A stretch of DNA of 64,000 bases from Natronospirillum sp965602035 (GTDB taxonomy: Bacteria > Pseudomonadota > Gammaproteobacteria > Pseudomonadales > Natronospirillaceae). Each line of letters opens with the position of its first letter. Positions within the stretch are counted from its first letter, which is position 1. The stretch covers positions 62,001 to 126,000 of the forward strand of contig OZ271919.1 in assembly GCA_965602035.1 (NCBI GenBank). Reading direction: 5' to 3'. Shown here in pieces: positions 8,665 to 18,980 of this stretch. Under the pieces are notes generated by a model. It was not told the DNA's origin, did not search any database, and saw nothing but the letters and a program-made list of their open reading frames with translations. A program made the translations under genes and the position numbers.

Positions 8665-9837
8665 GTGGCTGACTCCGATCTCGGCAGACCACTCAGAATT
8701 GTGATGGTAGCGGGCGAGGCGTCCGGCGATCAGCTCGGTGCCGGCCTTATCACCGCGTTGCAGCAGTACGGTCCGGTCGAAGTGGCCGGTGTCGGGGGTG
8801 TCGGTATGCAGTCCGCGGGCCTGGTTTCCTGGGCAGATCAGGAGCGGATGGCCGTTATGGGGCTGTTCGAGGTAATACGGCACCTGCCGGACCTGCTTCG
8901 GCTTCGCCGCGATCTGCTGAACCGGACGCTCGCCTGGCAACCGGACCTCTTCCTCGGTATAGACTCGCCGGATTTTAACCTGCCTCTGGCACGTCGGTTG
9001 CGTGAACGTGGTCTGTCAACGGCGCACTATGTGAGCCCGTCTGTCTGGGCCTGGCGGCAGGGCCGTATCCGGGGTATTCGGGCCAGCGTCGACCTGATGC
9101 TCACGCTGTTTCCGTTCGAGAGTGATTTCTATCGGGCGCACGGGGTGCCCGAGGTATGCGTTGGTCATCCAATGGCCAGCCGGCTTCCGCATGAACCCGA
9201 TGTCGCAGCCTATCAGCGAGCACTCAGCCTCACTGCAGAACAGTGCATGGGCCCGGTTCTGGCGCTGTTGCCGGGAAGCCGAGCCGCTGAAATCAGACAC
9301 CTCGGGCCGGATTTCATCGCGGCGGCACGGCGGCTGAAAGCGCGGCTGCCGGCGCTAACGGTGCTCGTGCCCGCCGCCAGTGACGCGAGACGTCAGGAAC
9401 TTGAGGCAATGCTGGACCCGGAAGACGAAGGCTGGATTCGTCTGGTAGCCGGTCAGAGCCATACCGTTATGGGCGCGTCGACGGCGGTTCTGGTTGCCAG
9501 CGGTACCGCGACGCTGGAAGCAGCGCTGCTGAAAAAGCCGATGGTGGTCGGTTACCGCTTCAATGCGCTCACGTACTGGCTGGGCAAGAAGCTGGTTCGC
9601 ACGCCCTGGGTGGCTTTGCCCAATATTCTCGCTCGTGAGACCGTTGTGCCGGAACTGTTACAGCAGGCGGTGACCCCGGAGGCACTGGAGCAGGCACTGC
9701 TGCCATTGCTGACCCCGGATTCCTCCGAACGGCAACGCATGGTGTCCGATTTCAGGCAGTTGCATCACATGCTGGACCGGGACGCGGACCGATCAGCCGC
9801 CACTGCCATCCGATCACTGGTGAATGATCATGGCTGA
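8665..9837 (+). CDS. lpxB: Lipid-A-disaccharide synthase
   Basis: GT19 glycosyltransferase that joins UDP-diacylglucosamine and lipid X to give the lipid A disaccharide at the inner-membrane face. The 390 residues start with MVAGEASGDQLGAGL, the family N-terminal glycine-rich motif. The conserved ALLPGSRAAEIRH and the sugar-nucleotide region VASGTATLEAALLKKPMVV follow. The start is GTG 8665 (TTG 8664 is out of frame). The 3' end overlaps rnhB by 14 bases. Confidence 0.96.
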   Translation: MADSDLGRPLRIVMVAGEASGDQLGAGLITALQQYGPVEVAGVGGVGMQSAGLVSWADQERMAVMGLFEVIRHLPDLLRLRRDLLNRTLAWQPDLFLGIDSPDFNLPLARRLRERGLSTAHYVSPSVWAWRQGRIRGIRASVDLMLTLFPFESDFYRAHGVPEVCVGHPMASRLPHEPDVAAYQRALSLTAEQCMGPVLALLPGSRAAEIRHLGPDFIAAARRLKARLPALTVLVPAASDARRQELEAMLDPEDEGWIRLVAGQSHTVMGASTAVLVASGTATLEAALLKKPMVVGYRFNALTYWLGKKLVRTPWVALPNILARETVVPELLQQAVTPEALEQALLPLLTPDSSERQRMVSDFRQLHHMLDRDADRSAATAIRSLVNDHG

Positions 9838-10468
9838 GCTCGATGATGACTACCCGATAGGGCTGACCGTCGGTGTCGATGAAGTCGGACGCGGGCCCCT
9901 GTGCGGGCCGGTTACTGCGGCGGCGGTCTGGCTTGATCCGACCCGGCCCATTACCGGGCTGGATGATTCAAAGGTACTGTCTGCCGCGCGCCGGGAGACA
10001 CTGGCAGAACTCATCCGGGACCAGGCGACCTGTTGGGCCGTGGCCTGGTGTTCCGTCCAGGAAATAGACCGGTACAATATACTGCGCGCCAGCCACATGG
10101 CCATGCACAGGGCCCTGAAGCAGCTTTCCGCATTGCCTGACCATATTCTGGTTGACGGAAATCGCGTCCCCCACGGCTGGGGCGACCGGGCTGTCGCCAT
10201 AGTGCGAGGGGACCATCGCCATTCCGCGATCGCTGCCGCGTCCATTCTGGCGAAAGTAGAGCGGGACGCGCATATGGCTGCTCTCGACCGGGCTTATCCT
10301 GGTTATGACCTGGCGGCCAACAAGGGGTACCCTACCGCGTCACACCGGGCGGCTCTGCAGGCCATCGGCCCCTGCCCCGAGCACCGGCGGAGTTTTGCCC
10401 CGGTGCGCGCGGTCGCCGGTAGTGTCGGGGCATCGATTGACAGCAATTATCAACTGGATCTCGAATAA
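9824..10468 (+). CDS. rnhB: Ribonuclease HII
   Basis: Cuts RNA in RNA-DNA hybrids and starts removal of single ribonucleotides from DNA. The 214 residues carry the type II signature VGVDEVGRGPLCGPV (Asp19-Glu20 metal ligands), DSKVLSAARRE, and the later acidic site region LVDGNRVP. Two ATGs (9824 and 9830) could serve; either overlaps lpxB. The stop abuts the dnaE ATG, so both are probably on the same long transcript. Confidence 0.95.
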   Translation: MIMAELDDDYPIGLTVGVDEVGRGPLCGPVTAAAVWLDPTRPITGLDDSKVLSAARRETLAELIRDQATCWAVAWCSVQEIDRYNILRASHMAMHRALKQLSALPDHILVDGNRVPHGWGDRAVAIVRGDHRHSAIAAASILAKVERDAHMAALDRAYPGYDLAANKGYPTASHRAALQAIGPCPEHRRSFAPVRAVAGSVGASIDSNYQLDLE

Positions 10469-13400
10469 TGACTGAACCGTTCGTACACCTGAGGGTGCAC
10501 ACCGAATATTCCCTGGTCGATGGCCTCAACCGCATCAAACCACTGCTGCGCTCTGCGGGTGAGCAGAGTATGCCGGCTCTGGCGATCACCGATCAGAATA
10601 ACGGCTTCGGGTGGGTCAAGTTTTATTCGAATGCATTGTCGAACGGTATCAAGCCGATCATCGGTGCTGATCTGTGGCTGGAAAACCCCGATCAATCGGA
10701 CCAGCCATACCGGCAGCCGTTTCTGTGCATGAACAATGAGGGCTACCGGAATCTCATCCGGATCATTTCCCGTGCGTGGCAGGAAAACCAGATCAATGAC
10801 CGGCCGGTTGTGCGCATGGAGTGGCTGTCCCACATGGGTGAGGGACTGATAGCCCTGTCCGGTGCCAACTATGGGGACGTCGGGCAGGCGTTGCTGCGCG
10901 GTAATGAAGAGCAGGCCGAGTCACGGCTGAAATGGTGGCTCGCGCATTTCCCGGGGCGTTATTACCTCGAACTGCACCGTACCGGGCGCCCCGGTGATGA
11001 CGAACAGGTGGCCGGTGCCGTGTCGCTGGCTCAGACATTCAATGTGCCGGTCGTTGCCACGAACGACGTCATGTTTCTGGAAGCCACCGACTTCGAGGCT
11101 CACGAGGCGCGCGTCTGTATCAACGAAAGCGTCGTGCTTGATGATCCCCGCCGCAGTCACCGGTTTTCCGAGCACCAGTATCTCAAAACGTCGGAGGAGA
11201 TGGCGGAGCTCTTCCATGACCTGCCATCGGCGCTGCGCAACAGCGTGACCATTGCCCGGCGCTGCAATGTCGACATTGAGCTCGGTCATTACTACCTGCC
11301 TGAATACCCGATTCCGGACGATCTGGAGCAGGACCCGTTTTTCCGCGACAACTCGCCGGACAGCGAATTCACGCTCGACACAGTCCGTGAGGCGGTGGCT
11401 TCCGCCATGGCGGAAAATTGGGCAGGGCGGGAAGCTGACCCGGACTATGCCAAGAACCTGCGCCTCGGCATGTATTTCCACAAGGTCTCCTACGAAGGGC
11501 TGGATGAGCGCCTCGCAGCGGATTTCGACACCACCGCCGATGACTTTGCGGCACTGCGGACACGGTACCAAGACCGGTTGCGGTTCGAGCTGGATATCAT
11601 CCTGCAGATGGGTTTCCCCGGCTATTTCCTGATCGTGATGGACTTCATTCAGTGGGCCAAGGACCAGGGCATTCCGGTCGGGCCCGGTCGGGGCTCCGGC
11701 GCCGGTTCGCTGGTGGCCTACGCCCAGAAGATCACGGATCTTGACCCGATCAAATACGACCTGCTGTTTGAGCGTTTTCTCAACCCGGAGCGGGTCTCCA
11801 TGCCCGATTTCGATGTCGATTTCTGCATGGAGAAGCGGGATCAGGTCATCAACTATGTGGCTGGCCGCTACGGGCGAGAAGCGGTATCCCAGATTGTAAC
11901 TTTCGGTACTCTCGCCGCGAAAGCTGTGGTGCGTGATGTCGCCAGGGTGCAGGGCAAGAGTTATGGGCTCGGTGACCGGATTTCCAAAATGATTCCCGGT
12001 ACACCAGGCATGACCCTGACCAAGGCACTGGAGGAAGTGCCGGAGCTCGCCGATTTCATCGAGCAGGACGACGAAGCCCAGGAAATCTGGGAAATGGCGA
12101 TGAAACTCGAAGGTATTACCCGTCAGACCGGAAAGCATGCGGGTGGCGTCGTCATAGCACCGACCCGACTGACTGATTTTTCACCGCTGCTCTGTGAGCC
12201 GGACGGTTCCGGGTTGCTCACCCAATTCGACAAGAACGATGTCGAGTCTGCCGGACTGGTGAAATTCGACTTCCTCGGGCTGCGTACGCTAACGATCATC
12301 GACTGGGCACTGGACATGATCAACGCCCGCCGTGCCGGGCACGGCGAAGCCCCGATCGACATCACCCAGATCCCGCAGGACGACGCACGATCCTTTGAAA
12401 TGCTCAATCGGGCGCAGACCACGGCGGTATTCCAGTTGGAAAGTCGCGGCATGAAGGGGCTTATCCGCAAGCTCCAGCCTGACAATCTCGAGGAAATGAT
12501 TGCGTTGGTGGCGCTGTTCCGGCCCGGTCCGCTCGACTCCGGCATGGTCGACAACTTCATCAACCGGAAGCACAAGCGCGAAGCGGTTTCCTTTCCCGAC
12601 GTGAACTATCAGCATGACTCCCTGCGGCCGATTCTCGAGTCGACCTACGGCATTATCGTGTACCAGGAGCAGGTCATGCAGATTGCGCAGACCCTGGCCG
12701 GCTACACGCTGGGTGGTGCCGATCTGCTGCGCCGCGCCATGGGCAAGAAAAAGCCCGAGGAAATGGAGAAGCAGCGCCGGATCTTTGCCGATGGCGCGGC
12801 CGAAAAGGGCATTGATCCGGAGCTGGCCGCACACATTTTTGATCTGGTCGAAAAGTTCGCTGGTTACGGGTTCAACAAGTCCCACTCCGCTGCCTACGCA
12901 CTGGTGTCCTACCAGACGCTGTGGCTGAAAGCCCATTACCCGGCCCAGTTCATGGCCGCCACCATGTCATCGGAACTGGACAATACGGACAAGATCGTCA
13001 TCTTTCTGGAAGAATGCCGCGAGCTCGGCGTCACCGTGCTGCCACCCGATGTAAACGCCGGCGAATACATGTTCACGGTGAACGACGACGATGAAATCGT
13101 ATTCGGTCTGGGGGCCGTCAAGGGCGTCGGCGAAGGCCCTGTAGCCGCAATCGTGGAAGCGCGGCGCGATGGCAAGGGCGCTTTCCGGGACCTGTTCGAC
13201 TTCTGTGCCCGGGTCAATCTGCGCCGGCTCGGCCGCCGTGTGCTGGAAGCCCTGATCAAATCCGGTGCTCTGGATCAGTTGGGTCCCGGTCGGTCAGCCC
13301 TGATACTGGCGCTTCCCGCCGCGATGCAGGCCGCCGAGCAGCAGCGGGAAAACCAGGCAGCCGGCATAATCGACCTGTTCGGTGACATCCAGGCCGGTGA

Positions 13401-14097
13401 CAGCGAAGATCACTTTGCGCCTTACCGGGATGCCGTGGAGTGGCCGTTGCGGGAACGGCTCCAGGGCGAAAAAGAGACCCTGGGGCTGTATCTTACCGGA
13501 CACCCCATCGATGAATATGAAAGCGATCTTCACCGAATGGTGAGCAGTCGGTTGTCGGACATCACAGAACAGCAGGAGGAGCAGACGCTGGCGGGTCTGG
13601 TACTGGATGTACGCCGGATGAAGTCAAAGCAGGGCAAGGACATGGCGTTTGTCACGCTCGATGACCGCACCGCACGGGTGGAAGTCGGACTCTTCGGTGA
13701 TATCGATCCGGCCTGGGAGCCCCTGTTACGTGTCGATGAAATCGTCGTCATACGAGCCGAGGTCAGTTGGAATGAATACCGCAAGGCGCAACGGATCACG
13801 GTTCGCGACATGCAGTCCATAGAGGCGGCCCGGGCCGGCTATGCCCGTGCCCTGGTGGTGGACACCGAGGCCCTTCAGAACGGCGCTGCACAACGCCTTT
13901 CCGGCGCCCTGCGGCCATTACTGATCCAGCCCGGGGACGAATCGAGGCCGGGCGTGCCCGTACTGGTTCGTGTGGCGAATGCGGAGGGGCATGGCGAAAT
14001 GCAGCTCGGAGATGCCTATCGGATCTGCCCGGATGATCATTGCCTGCACCAACTGCGCCAGACGCTTGGTGCCGATGCCGTGTCGTTGCGTTACTAG
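10468..14097 (+). CDS. dnaE: DNA polymerase III alpha subunit
   Basis: Replicative polymerase catalytic subunit. The 1209 residues show the order of the DnaE1 class. An N-terminal PHP domain starts at VHLRVHTEYSLVDG. The polymerase palm has MPDFDVDF, the catalytic acidic pair, with GRGSGAGSLVAY just before it. A helix-hairpin-helix region and an OB-fold (TLAGLVLDVRRMKSKQGK) follow. It is somewhat longer than the E. coli protein (1160). The start overlaps the rnhB stop, and accA follows after 99 bases, the usual rnhB-dnaE-accA order. Confidence 0.97.
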   Translation: MTEPFVHLRVHTEYSLVDGLNRIKPLLRSAGEQSMPALAITDQNNGFGWVKFYSNALSNGIKPIIGADLWLENPDQSDQPYRQPFLCMNNEGYRNLIRIISRAWQENQINDRPVVRMEWLSHMGEGLIALSGANYGDVGQALLRGNEEQAESRLKWWLAHFPGRYYLELHRTGRPGDDEQVAGAVSLAQTFNVPVVATNDVMFLEATDFEAHEARVCINESVVLDDPRRSHRFSEHQYLKTSEEMAELFHDLPSALRNSVTIARRCNVDIELGHYYLPEYPIPDDLEQDPFFRDNSPDSEFTLDTVREAVASAMAENWAGREADPDYAKNLRLGMYFHKVSYEGLDERLAADFDTTADDFAALRTRYQDRLRFELDIILQMGFPGYFLIVMDFIQWAKDQGIPVGPGRGSGAGSLVAYAQKITDLDPIKYDLLFERFLNPERVSMPDFDVDFCMEKRDQVINYVAGRYGREAVSQIVTFGTLAAKAVVRDVARVQGKSYGLGDRISKMIPGTPGMTLTKALEEVPELADFIEQDDEAQEIWEMAMKLEGITRQTGKHAGGVVIAPTRLTDFSPLLCEPDGSGLLTQFDKNDVESAGLVKFDFLGLRTLTIIDWALDMINARRAGHGEAPIDITQIPQDDARSFEMLNRAQTTAVFQLESRGMKGLIRKLQPDNLEEMIALVALFRPGPLDSGMVDNFINRKHKREAVSFPDVNYQHDSLRPILESTYGIIVYQEQVMQIAQTLAGYTLGGADLLRRAMGKKKPEEMEKQRRIFADGAAEKGIDPELAAHIFDLVEKFAGYGFNKSHSAAYALVSYQTLWLKAHYPAQFMAATMSSELDNTDKIVIFLEECRELGVTVLPPDVNAGEYMFTVNDDDEIVFGLGAVKGVGEGPVAAIVEARRDGKGAFRDLFDFCARVNLRRLGRRVLEALIKSGALDQLGPGRSALILALPAAMQAAEQQRENQAAGIIDLFGDIQAGDSEDHFAPYRDAVEWPLRERLQGEKETLGLYLTGHPIDEYESDLHRMVSSRLSDITEQQEEQTLAGLVLDVRRMKSKQGKDMAFVTLDDRTARVEVGLFGDIDPAWEPLLRVDEIVVIRAEVSWNEYRKAQRITVRDMQSIEAARAGYARALVVDTEALQNGAAQRLSGALRPLLIQPGDESRPGVPVLVRVANAEGHGEMQLGDAYRICPDDHCLHQLRQTLGADAVSLRY

Positions 14098-14196
14098 TTT
14101 TGCGCTACGTACAATACTGAGTTTCCCCGGCGGCGTTGCCAAGCCTGATGCGAGAAGCTAGGCTCATAGACAGACAGAAGACAGGACGGCACTTGC

Positions 14197-15150
14197 ATGA
14201 ACCCTAATTATCTCGACTTTGAACAGCCCATAGCGGAGCTGGAAGCCAAGATAGAGGAACTTCGACTGGTCGGTAACGACCACGAACTGAACATTACCGA
14301 TCAGGTGGACAAACTCCGTAATCAGACGGTGAAACTGACGGAGAACATTTTCAGCAACCTGTCGGCCTGGCAGGTCTCGCAACTGGCCCGACACCCCCAG
14401 CGCCCGAACTCCCTTGAGTACTTCGCGCGGATTTTCACGGAATTCGACGAAATGCATGGTGACCGGCATTTCGGCGATGATGGTGCCATCATCGGTGGCA
14501 CCGCCCGCCTGGACGGCCAGCCGGTCATGGTCATCGGTCAACAGAAAGGCCGGTCCGTGCAGGAGAAGGTAAAGCGGAATTTCGGTTCGCCCATGCCCGA
14601 GGGCTACCGCAAGGCGCTGCGCCTGATGGAAACCGCAGAGCGGTTCCGAATGCCGGTGCTGACTTTCATCGACACCGCGGGCGCGTACCCGGGCATCGGG
14701 GCGGAAGAACGTGGCCAGAGTGAAGCCATTGCCTTTAATCTGCAAAAGATGTCCGGCCTGCGTACACCGATCATCAATACAGTAATCGGTGAGGGCGGCT
14801 CGGGTGGCGCACTGGCCATCGGTGTCGGCGATCATCTGAACATGCTGCAATATTCCACCTACTCGGTGATCTCACCGGAAGGCTGTGCGTCGATTCTGTT
14901 CAAGACATCCGAGAAAGCCGCTGAGGCCGCCGAGGCCATGGGTATTACCGCGGAGAGGCTCCGGGAACTGGGCCTGGTCGATACGGTGATCCAGGAACCA
15001 CTGGGCGGCGCGCATCGGGATCTGGACCTGATGAGCACCAAGCTCAAGCAGGCGCTGGTACAGGAACTGGGAGAGCTGCAGCAATTGTCGATGGGCAACC
15101 TGCTCGAGAACCGGTACCAGCGGCTCATGTCCTTCGGAAATTTCGGTTAG
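14197..15150 (+). CDS. accA: Acetyl-CoA carboxylase carboxyltransferase subunit alpha
   Basis: With AccD transfers the carboxyl group from biotin to acetyl-CoA to give malonyl-CoA, the first committed fatty acid step. The 317 residues match the family. The N-terminal MNPNYLDFEQPIAELEAKIE segment is typical, and the crotonase-like core includes FIDTAGAYPGIGAEERGQ and GEGGSGGALAIGVGD, which form the oxyanion and CoA site. AGGA precedes the ATG. Confidence 0.97.
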   Translation: MNPNYLDFEQPIAELEAKIEELRLVGNDHELNITDQVDKLRNQTVKLTENIFSNLSAWQVSQLARHPQRPNSLEYFARIFTEFDEMHGDRHFGDDGAIIGGTARLDGQPVMVIGQQKGRSVQEKVKRNFGSPMPEGYRKALRLMETAERFRMPVLTFIDTAGAYPGIGAEERGQSEAIAFNLQKMSGLRTPIINTVIGEGGSGGALAIGVGDHLNMLQYSTYSVISPEGCASILFKTSEKAAEAAEAMGITAERLRELGLVDTVIQEPLGGAHRDLDLMSTKLKQALVQELGELQQLSMGNLLENRYQRLMSFGNFG

Positions 15151-15162
15151 GGCCGGTCACAA

Positions 15163-15654
15163 ATGACGGTGGCGGGCACTCCTCCGGTTGAGGAACTGAC
15201 CGGGCTCAATGATGGCATCATTGAGCTGCGCCATCGTAGAACGCTGCAGGGCCGGTCGGCCATGGACGGCGTTCCGGCGCTGCTGTTCAGTATTGTCTCG
15301 CTGCGCACGTCAGCCGTAATCGGGGAAATTGACCTGCGACTCGGGGAAACCCGCTACCTGCGTCAGTATGGGGGTCAGCTCGGATACCATATCCACCAGT
15401 CGCACCGCGGCTACCGGTATGCGGCGCGCGCCTGCCTGGTGTTGCAGGTCGTTGCGCGGCTCCATCATATGGACAGCCTCTGGATAACCTGCAACCCGGA
15501 TAATCTCGCGTCGCGCCGAACGTGCGAGTTGATCGGTGCCACCTATATCGATGAGGTCCGAGTACCGTTTGCCAGTGAACTCTATTGGCGGGGTGATCGT
15601 TACAAATGTCGTTACCATTGGGATCTGACCCGCCCGCATCAGCTCGCCACCTGA
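15163..15654 (+). CDS. GNAT-family N-acetyltransferase
   Basis: Predicted acetyl-CoA-dependent acyltransferase of 163 residues, substrate unknown. The fold is suggested by the middle strand GQLGYHIHQSHRGYRYAARA, which resembles the V-x-P-x-x-R-G-x-G/A acetyl-CoA loop, and the late motif CNPDNLASRRTCELIGA seen in RimJ/RimL-like proteins. It lies 12 bases after accA and overlaps the start of tilS by 49 bases, so it is cotranscribed with both. This position between accA and tilS is not standard. The family call is fairly firm; substrate is unknown. Confidence 0.8.
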   Translation: MTVAGTPPVEELTGLNDGIIELRHRRTLQGRSAMDGVPALLFSIVSLRTSAVIGEIDLRLGETRYLRQYGGQLGYHIHQSHRGYRYAARACLVLQVVARLHHMDSLWITCNPDNLASRRTCELIGATYIDEVRVPFASELYWRGDRYKCRYHWDLTRPHQLAT

Positions 15655-17000
15655 TCGAGCTCATTGCGGAATCGGTTGCCGATCGGGGCAACAAACACCT
15701 GTGGGTTGCTCTGTCGGGTGGGCTCGATTCCACCCTTCTCCTGGCCTGCGCGGCCCAGCTCGGCACACCGGTAACAGCCCTGCATGTCCACCATGGCCTT
15801 CACCCCGATGCGGATGCCTGGGAACGCGACTGCGCGGCGTTAGCCCGACGCTTCGGCGTGTCGTTCCGCTCGGAACGTGTCGCTGTCGAGCCCGGCAGCA
15901 ACCTGGAAGCCAGAGCGCGCGAGGCCCGGTACCGTGTGTTTGAGCGCAGCCTTGAACCGGGTGGCTGTCTGTTGGTCGGTCATCACCTGAACGATAACGT
16001 GGAGCAATTCCTGTTCCGCCTCGTGCGTGGCAGCAGCGTCGATGAATTGGCTGGCATGCCTGCATGCCGGGCACTGGGCAAGGGTCTCCTGATTCGGCCA
16101 TGGCTGAATCAGCCCCGTGCCGAGCTGGAAGGGGTTGCCCGGGATTGGCCCCTGAACTGGATCGAAGACCCGAGTAACGAGTCGCTGGCGCACGATCGCA
16201 ATTTTCTGCGTCATGACATCCTGCCGCGGTTGATTGCTCGCTGGCCTTCCGCATTGGCCGGCCTTGATCGCTCCCGTGCAGCCGTTGCCGACCTGCAGGC
16301 CCGAGCCGGTAAAAAGGCTGACCGCCAGGTTGCCGTATCTATCGGCCGACACGGGGAGCTACCGCTGAGCTCAGTTCATGGAGTGACACGTGCCCAGGGG
16401 CTGACCCGACTGCAACGCTGGCTCGCGCTCACTGATATGCGGCCGGTATCAGGCGATCAGTTGCGGTCGCTGTTCGAGCAGACAGCCCGCCAGCCTGTTT
16501 CCGGCAATCTCGCCGTGCCGGTGCTGGGGCCTCAGGGGCGTGAATGGATCCGTCATTTCGATGGCGCGCTGTACAAGGTGCCGGAGTGGCTGGCGGATAC
16601 CCCGGTGCTGACCGAGCAGGACATCTGCATTGGTGGCTCACTGAGCCTGGTCGGCATTGGCCGGATTCGGCTTACCGATGATCCCGGGGAGCCCCGGTCG
16701 CTGGCAGGGTTGAATTGTTCGCCGGTAGCCCTTGACCGGACCCGGTTGTCCGGCGCCCGGCTGACCATTGCACCCGGTCGGCCCGGCCAGCGTGCACACC
16801 CGGTCGGGCGAGTGCACAGCCGAGACCTCAAACGGTTGTATCAGGAGCGGGGTATACCCCCCTGGTGGCGGCAACGTGTGCCGTTTCTGCTTGGTGACGG
16901 CCAACCGATCGCCGCAGCCGGCCTGTGGGCAGAGCAGGGCTGGGCGGAAACGCCTGATGACGGCAACGGCCTGTTTCTGGAGTGGTTGCCGGGCCCGTAG
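15606..17000 (+). CDS. tilS: tRNA(Ile)-lysidine synthetase
   Basis: Converts the wobble cytidine of the CAU anticodon tRNA-Ile to lysidine, so that it reads AUA. The 464 residues hold the PP-loop ATPase motif SGGLDST (37-43) and HHLNDNVEQFLFRLVRG, the family lysine-binding region. A C-terminal TilS domain ends near GIPPWWRQRVPFL. The only plausible start is ATG 15606 with GGTGA upstream, inside the preceding acetyltransferase gene. Confidence 0.95.
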   Translation: MSLPLGSDPPASARHLIELIAESVADRGNKHLWVALSGGLDSTLLLACAAQLGTPVTALHVHHGLHPDADAWERDCAALARRFGVSFRSERVAVEPGSNLEARAREARYRVFERSLEPGGCLLVGHHLNDNVEQFLFRLVRGSSVDELAGMPACRALGKGLLIRPWLNQPRAELEGVARDWPLNWIEDPSNESLAHDRNFLRHDILPRLIARWPSALAGLDRSRAAVADLQARAGKKADRQVAVSIGRHGELPLSSVHGVTRAQGLTRLQRWLALTDMRPVSGDQLRSLFEQTARQPVSGNLAVPVLGPQGREWIRHFDGALYKVPEWLADTPVLTEQDICIGGSLSLVGIGRIRLTDDPGEPRSLAGLNCSPVALDRTRLSGARLTIAPGRPGQRAHPVGRVHSRDLKRLYQERGIPPWWRQRVPFLLGDGQPIAAAGLWAEQGWAETPDDGNGLFLEWLPGP

Positions 17001-17209
17001 CAGATGACCGGTGCCACTACACAAAGGATTGAATTTCTCCAGACAGCGCCCTGAATGCTGTGGTATGGTTATCGCCCATCTTGATCGGCACTTGTTCGGG
17101 ATGTCGTCTCACCGATCATGCCGATTACACTGTCCACTTTACCGCTGTATATTCCGGCGTGTTGCGCTCGGAGTCCGTAAAGTGATTCATTCAGCAAGAT
17201 GGGCTTACC

Positions 17210-18868
17210 ATGACACGCTACGTATTTGTCACCGGAGGGGTGGTGTCTTCCCTGGGCAAGGGAATCGCCTCTGCGTCGCTCGCCGCCATTCTTGAAGCGC
17301 GGGGCCTCAAGGTCACCATGCTCAAACTGGACCCCTACATCAACGTCGACCCCGGCACCATGAGTCCGTTCCAGCACGGGGAGGTGTTTGTCACCCACGA
17401 TGGAGCGGAAACCGACCTGGACCTCGGCCACTACGAGCGTTTTATCCGCACCACCATGACGCAGCACAACAACTTCACCACGGGGCGGGTTTACCAGCAC
17501 GTGTTGAAGAAGGAGCGTCGTGGAGACTATCTGGGTGGTACGGTCCAGGTGATCCCTCACATCACCGATGAAATCAAGCGCCGGGTCATAGAAGGCGCCG
17601 GCAACGCGGACGTCGCGCTTGTGGAAATCGGCGGCACCGTGGGTGACATTGAATCGTTGCCGTTTCTGGAGGCGGTGCGTCAGCTGAAGGTAGAACTCGG
17701 GAACCGACGCGCCCTGTCCATGCACCTGACCCTGGTTCCCTATATCGCCACCGCCGGCGAAATCAAGACCAAGCCGACCCAGCACTCGGTCAAGGAACTG
17801 CGCACCATCGGTCTGCAGCCCGACATCCTGCTGTGTCGCTCCGAGGTCGAGATAGACCGCGCGGCGCTCAAGAAAATTGCACTGTTCACCAACGTCGAAG
17901 AGCGAGCGGTTATTCCGCTGCCGGATGCCGACACCATCTACCGCATTCCCATGATGCTGTGCCAGGCGCACCTTGACGACATCGTGGTCGAGCGGTTCGG
18001 GCTCGACTGTCCGCCTGCTGATCTTCGGGAGTGGGAAGACGTCGCTGATCGAAAGCTTCACCCGCAGCGTCAGATCACGATTGCCATGGTCGGCAAATAC
18101 ATGGAGCTCGCAGACGCCTACAAGTCGCTGCTGGAGGCCATTGATCATGCGGGTATCCGCAGCCGTACCCGGGTTGAGGTCCGGTTTGTCGATGCCGAGG
18201 AAATTGAAGATCAGGGGACAGATCCGCTCGCCGGTGTTTCGGCGATTCTGGTGCCGGGAGGCTTCGGCTACCGGGGAGTAGAGGGCAAGATTGCCGCGGT
18301 TCAGCATGCCCGCGAACAGAATATTCCGTATCTTGGCATCTGCCTGGGCATGCAGGTGGCCGTTATCGAATTTGCCCGACATATGGCCGGGCTTGAGGGC
18401 GCGCATTCCACCGAATTTGACCGGCAGGCACGTCACCCGGTGGTCGGCCTGATCACCGAATGGATCGAATCGGACGGTCGCAAGGTGGAACGGGATGAAA
18501 AGTCTGATCTCGGCGGTACCATGCGCCTGGGCGCACAGGGATGCAACCTGATCGAAGGCTCACTTACCGCGGCCTGTTACGGTGATACGCGCATTATCGA
18601 GCGCCACCGGCACCGTTACGAGGTGAATGATCATTACGTACCTCAGCTTGAGAAGTATGGCCTGCGCATCGCCGGGCGCAGCGCTGACGACAACCTGGTG
18701 GAAGTCATCGAAATTCCGGACCATCCGTGGTTTGTCGCCTGTCAGTTCCACCCGGAATTCACCAGCACCCCGCGCGACGGCCATGGTCTGTTTTCCGGGT
18801 TTATAGCGGCAGCGACCGCTTATGCCGAGGATAATGGCTTGCTGCAGTCCGCGACTGTAACCGAATAA
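17210..18868 (+). CDS. pyrG: CTP synthase
   Basis: Aminates UTP to CTP using glutamine and ATP. The 552 residues comprise an N-terminal synthetase domain beginning TRYVFVTGGVVSSLGKGI (P-loop), with DPYINVDPGTMSPFQHGE. The C-terminal class I glutaminase has the nucleophile Cys in GICLGMQVAV and the His/Glu pair in CQFHPEFTS. It is preceded by a 209-base gap with no gene, so it probably has its own promoter. In many relatives kdsA follows; here eno comes next. Confidence 0.98.
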   Translation: MTRYVFVTGGVVSSLGKGIASASLAAILEARGLKVTMLKLDPYINVDPGTMSPFQHGEVFVTHDGAETDLDLGHYERFIRTTMTQHNNFTTGRVYQHVLKKERRGDYLGGTVQVIPHITDEIKRRVIEGAGNADVALVEIGGTVGDIESLPFLEAVRQLKVELGNRRALSMHLTLVPYIATAGEIKTKPTQHSVKELRTIGLQPDILLCRSEVEIDRAALKKIALFTNVEERAVIPLPDADTIYRIPMMLCQAHLDDIVVERFGLDCPPADLREWEDVADRKLHPQRQITIAMVGKYMELADAYKSLLEAIDHAGIRSRTRVEVRFVDAEEIEDQGTDPLAGVSAILVPGGFGYRGVEGKIAAVQHAREQNIPYLGICLGMQVAVIEFARHMAGLEGAHSTEFDRQARHPVVGLITEWIESDGRKVERDEKSDLGGTMRLGAQGCNLIEGSLTAACYGDTRIIERHRHRYEVNDHYVPQLEKYGLRIAGRSADDNLVEVIEIPDHPWFVACQFHPEFTSTPRDGHGLFSGFIAAATAYAEDNGLLQSATVTE

Positions 18869-18980
18869 CAGAATCGGGGTTTAAACGGGGCGCAAAGTGT
18901 AGGAAAATTACAGACGATTACGCCACTGAGGCCCGAATCGTCTGCTCGGGCCCGTCACAATTGATACGGAGAACACTCGC

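Noticed and set aside
17011..17295. 94-codon frame upstream of and into pyrG
   Set aside because: Overlaps the pyrG start in another frame, has atypical Cys/His/Arg-rich composition and no family resemblance.
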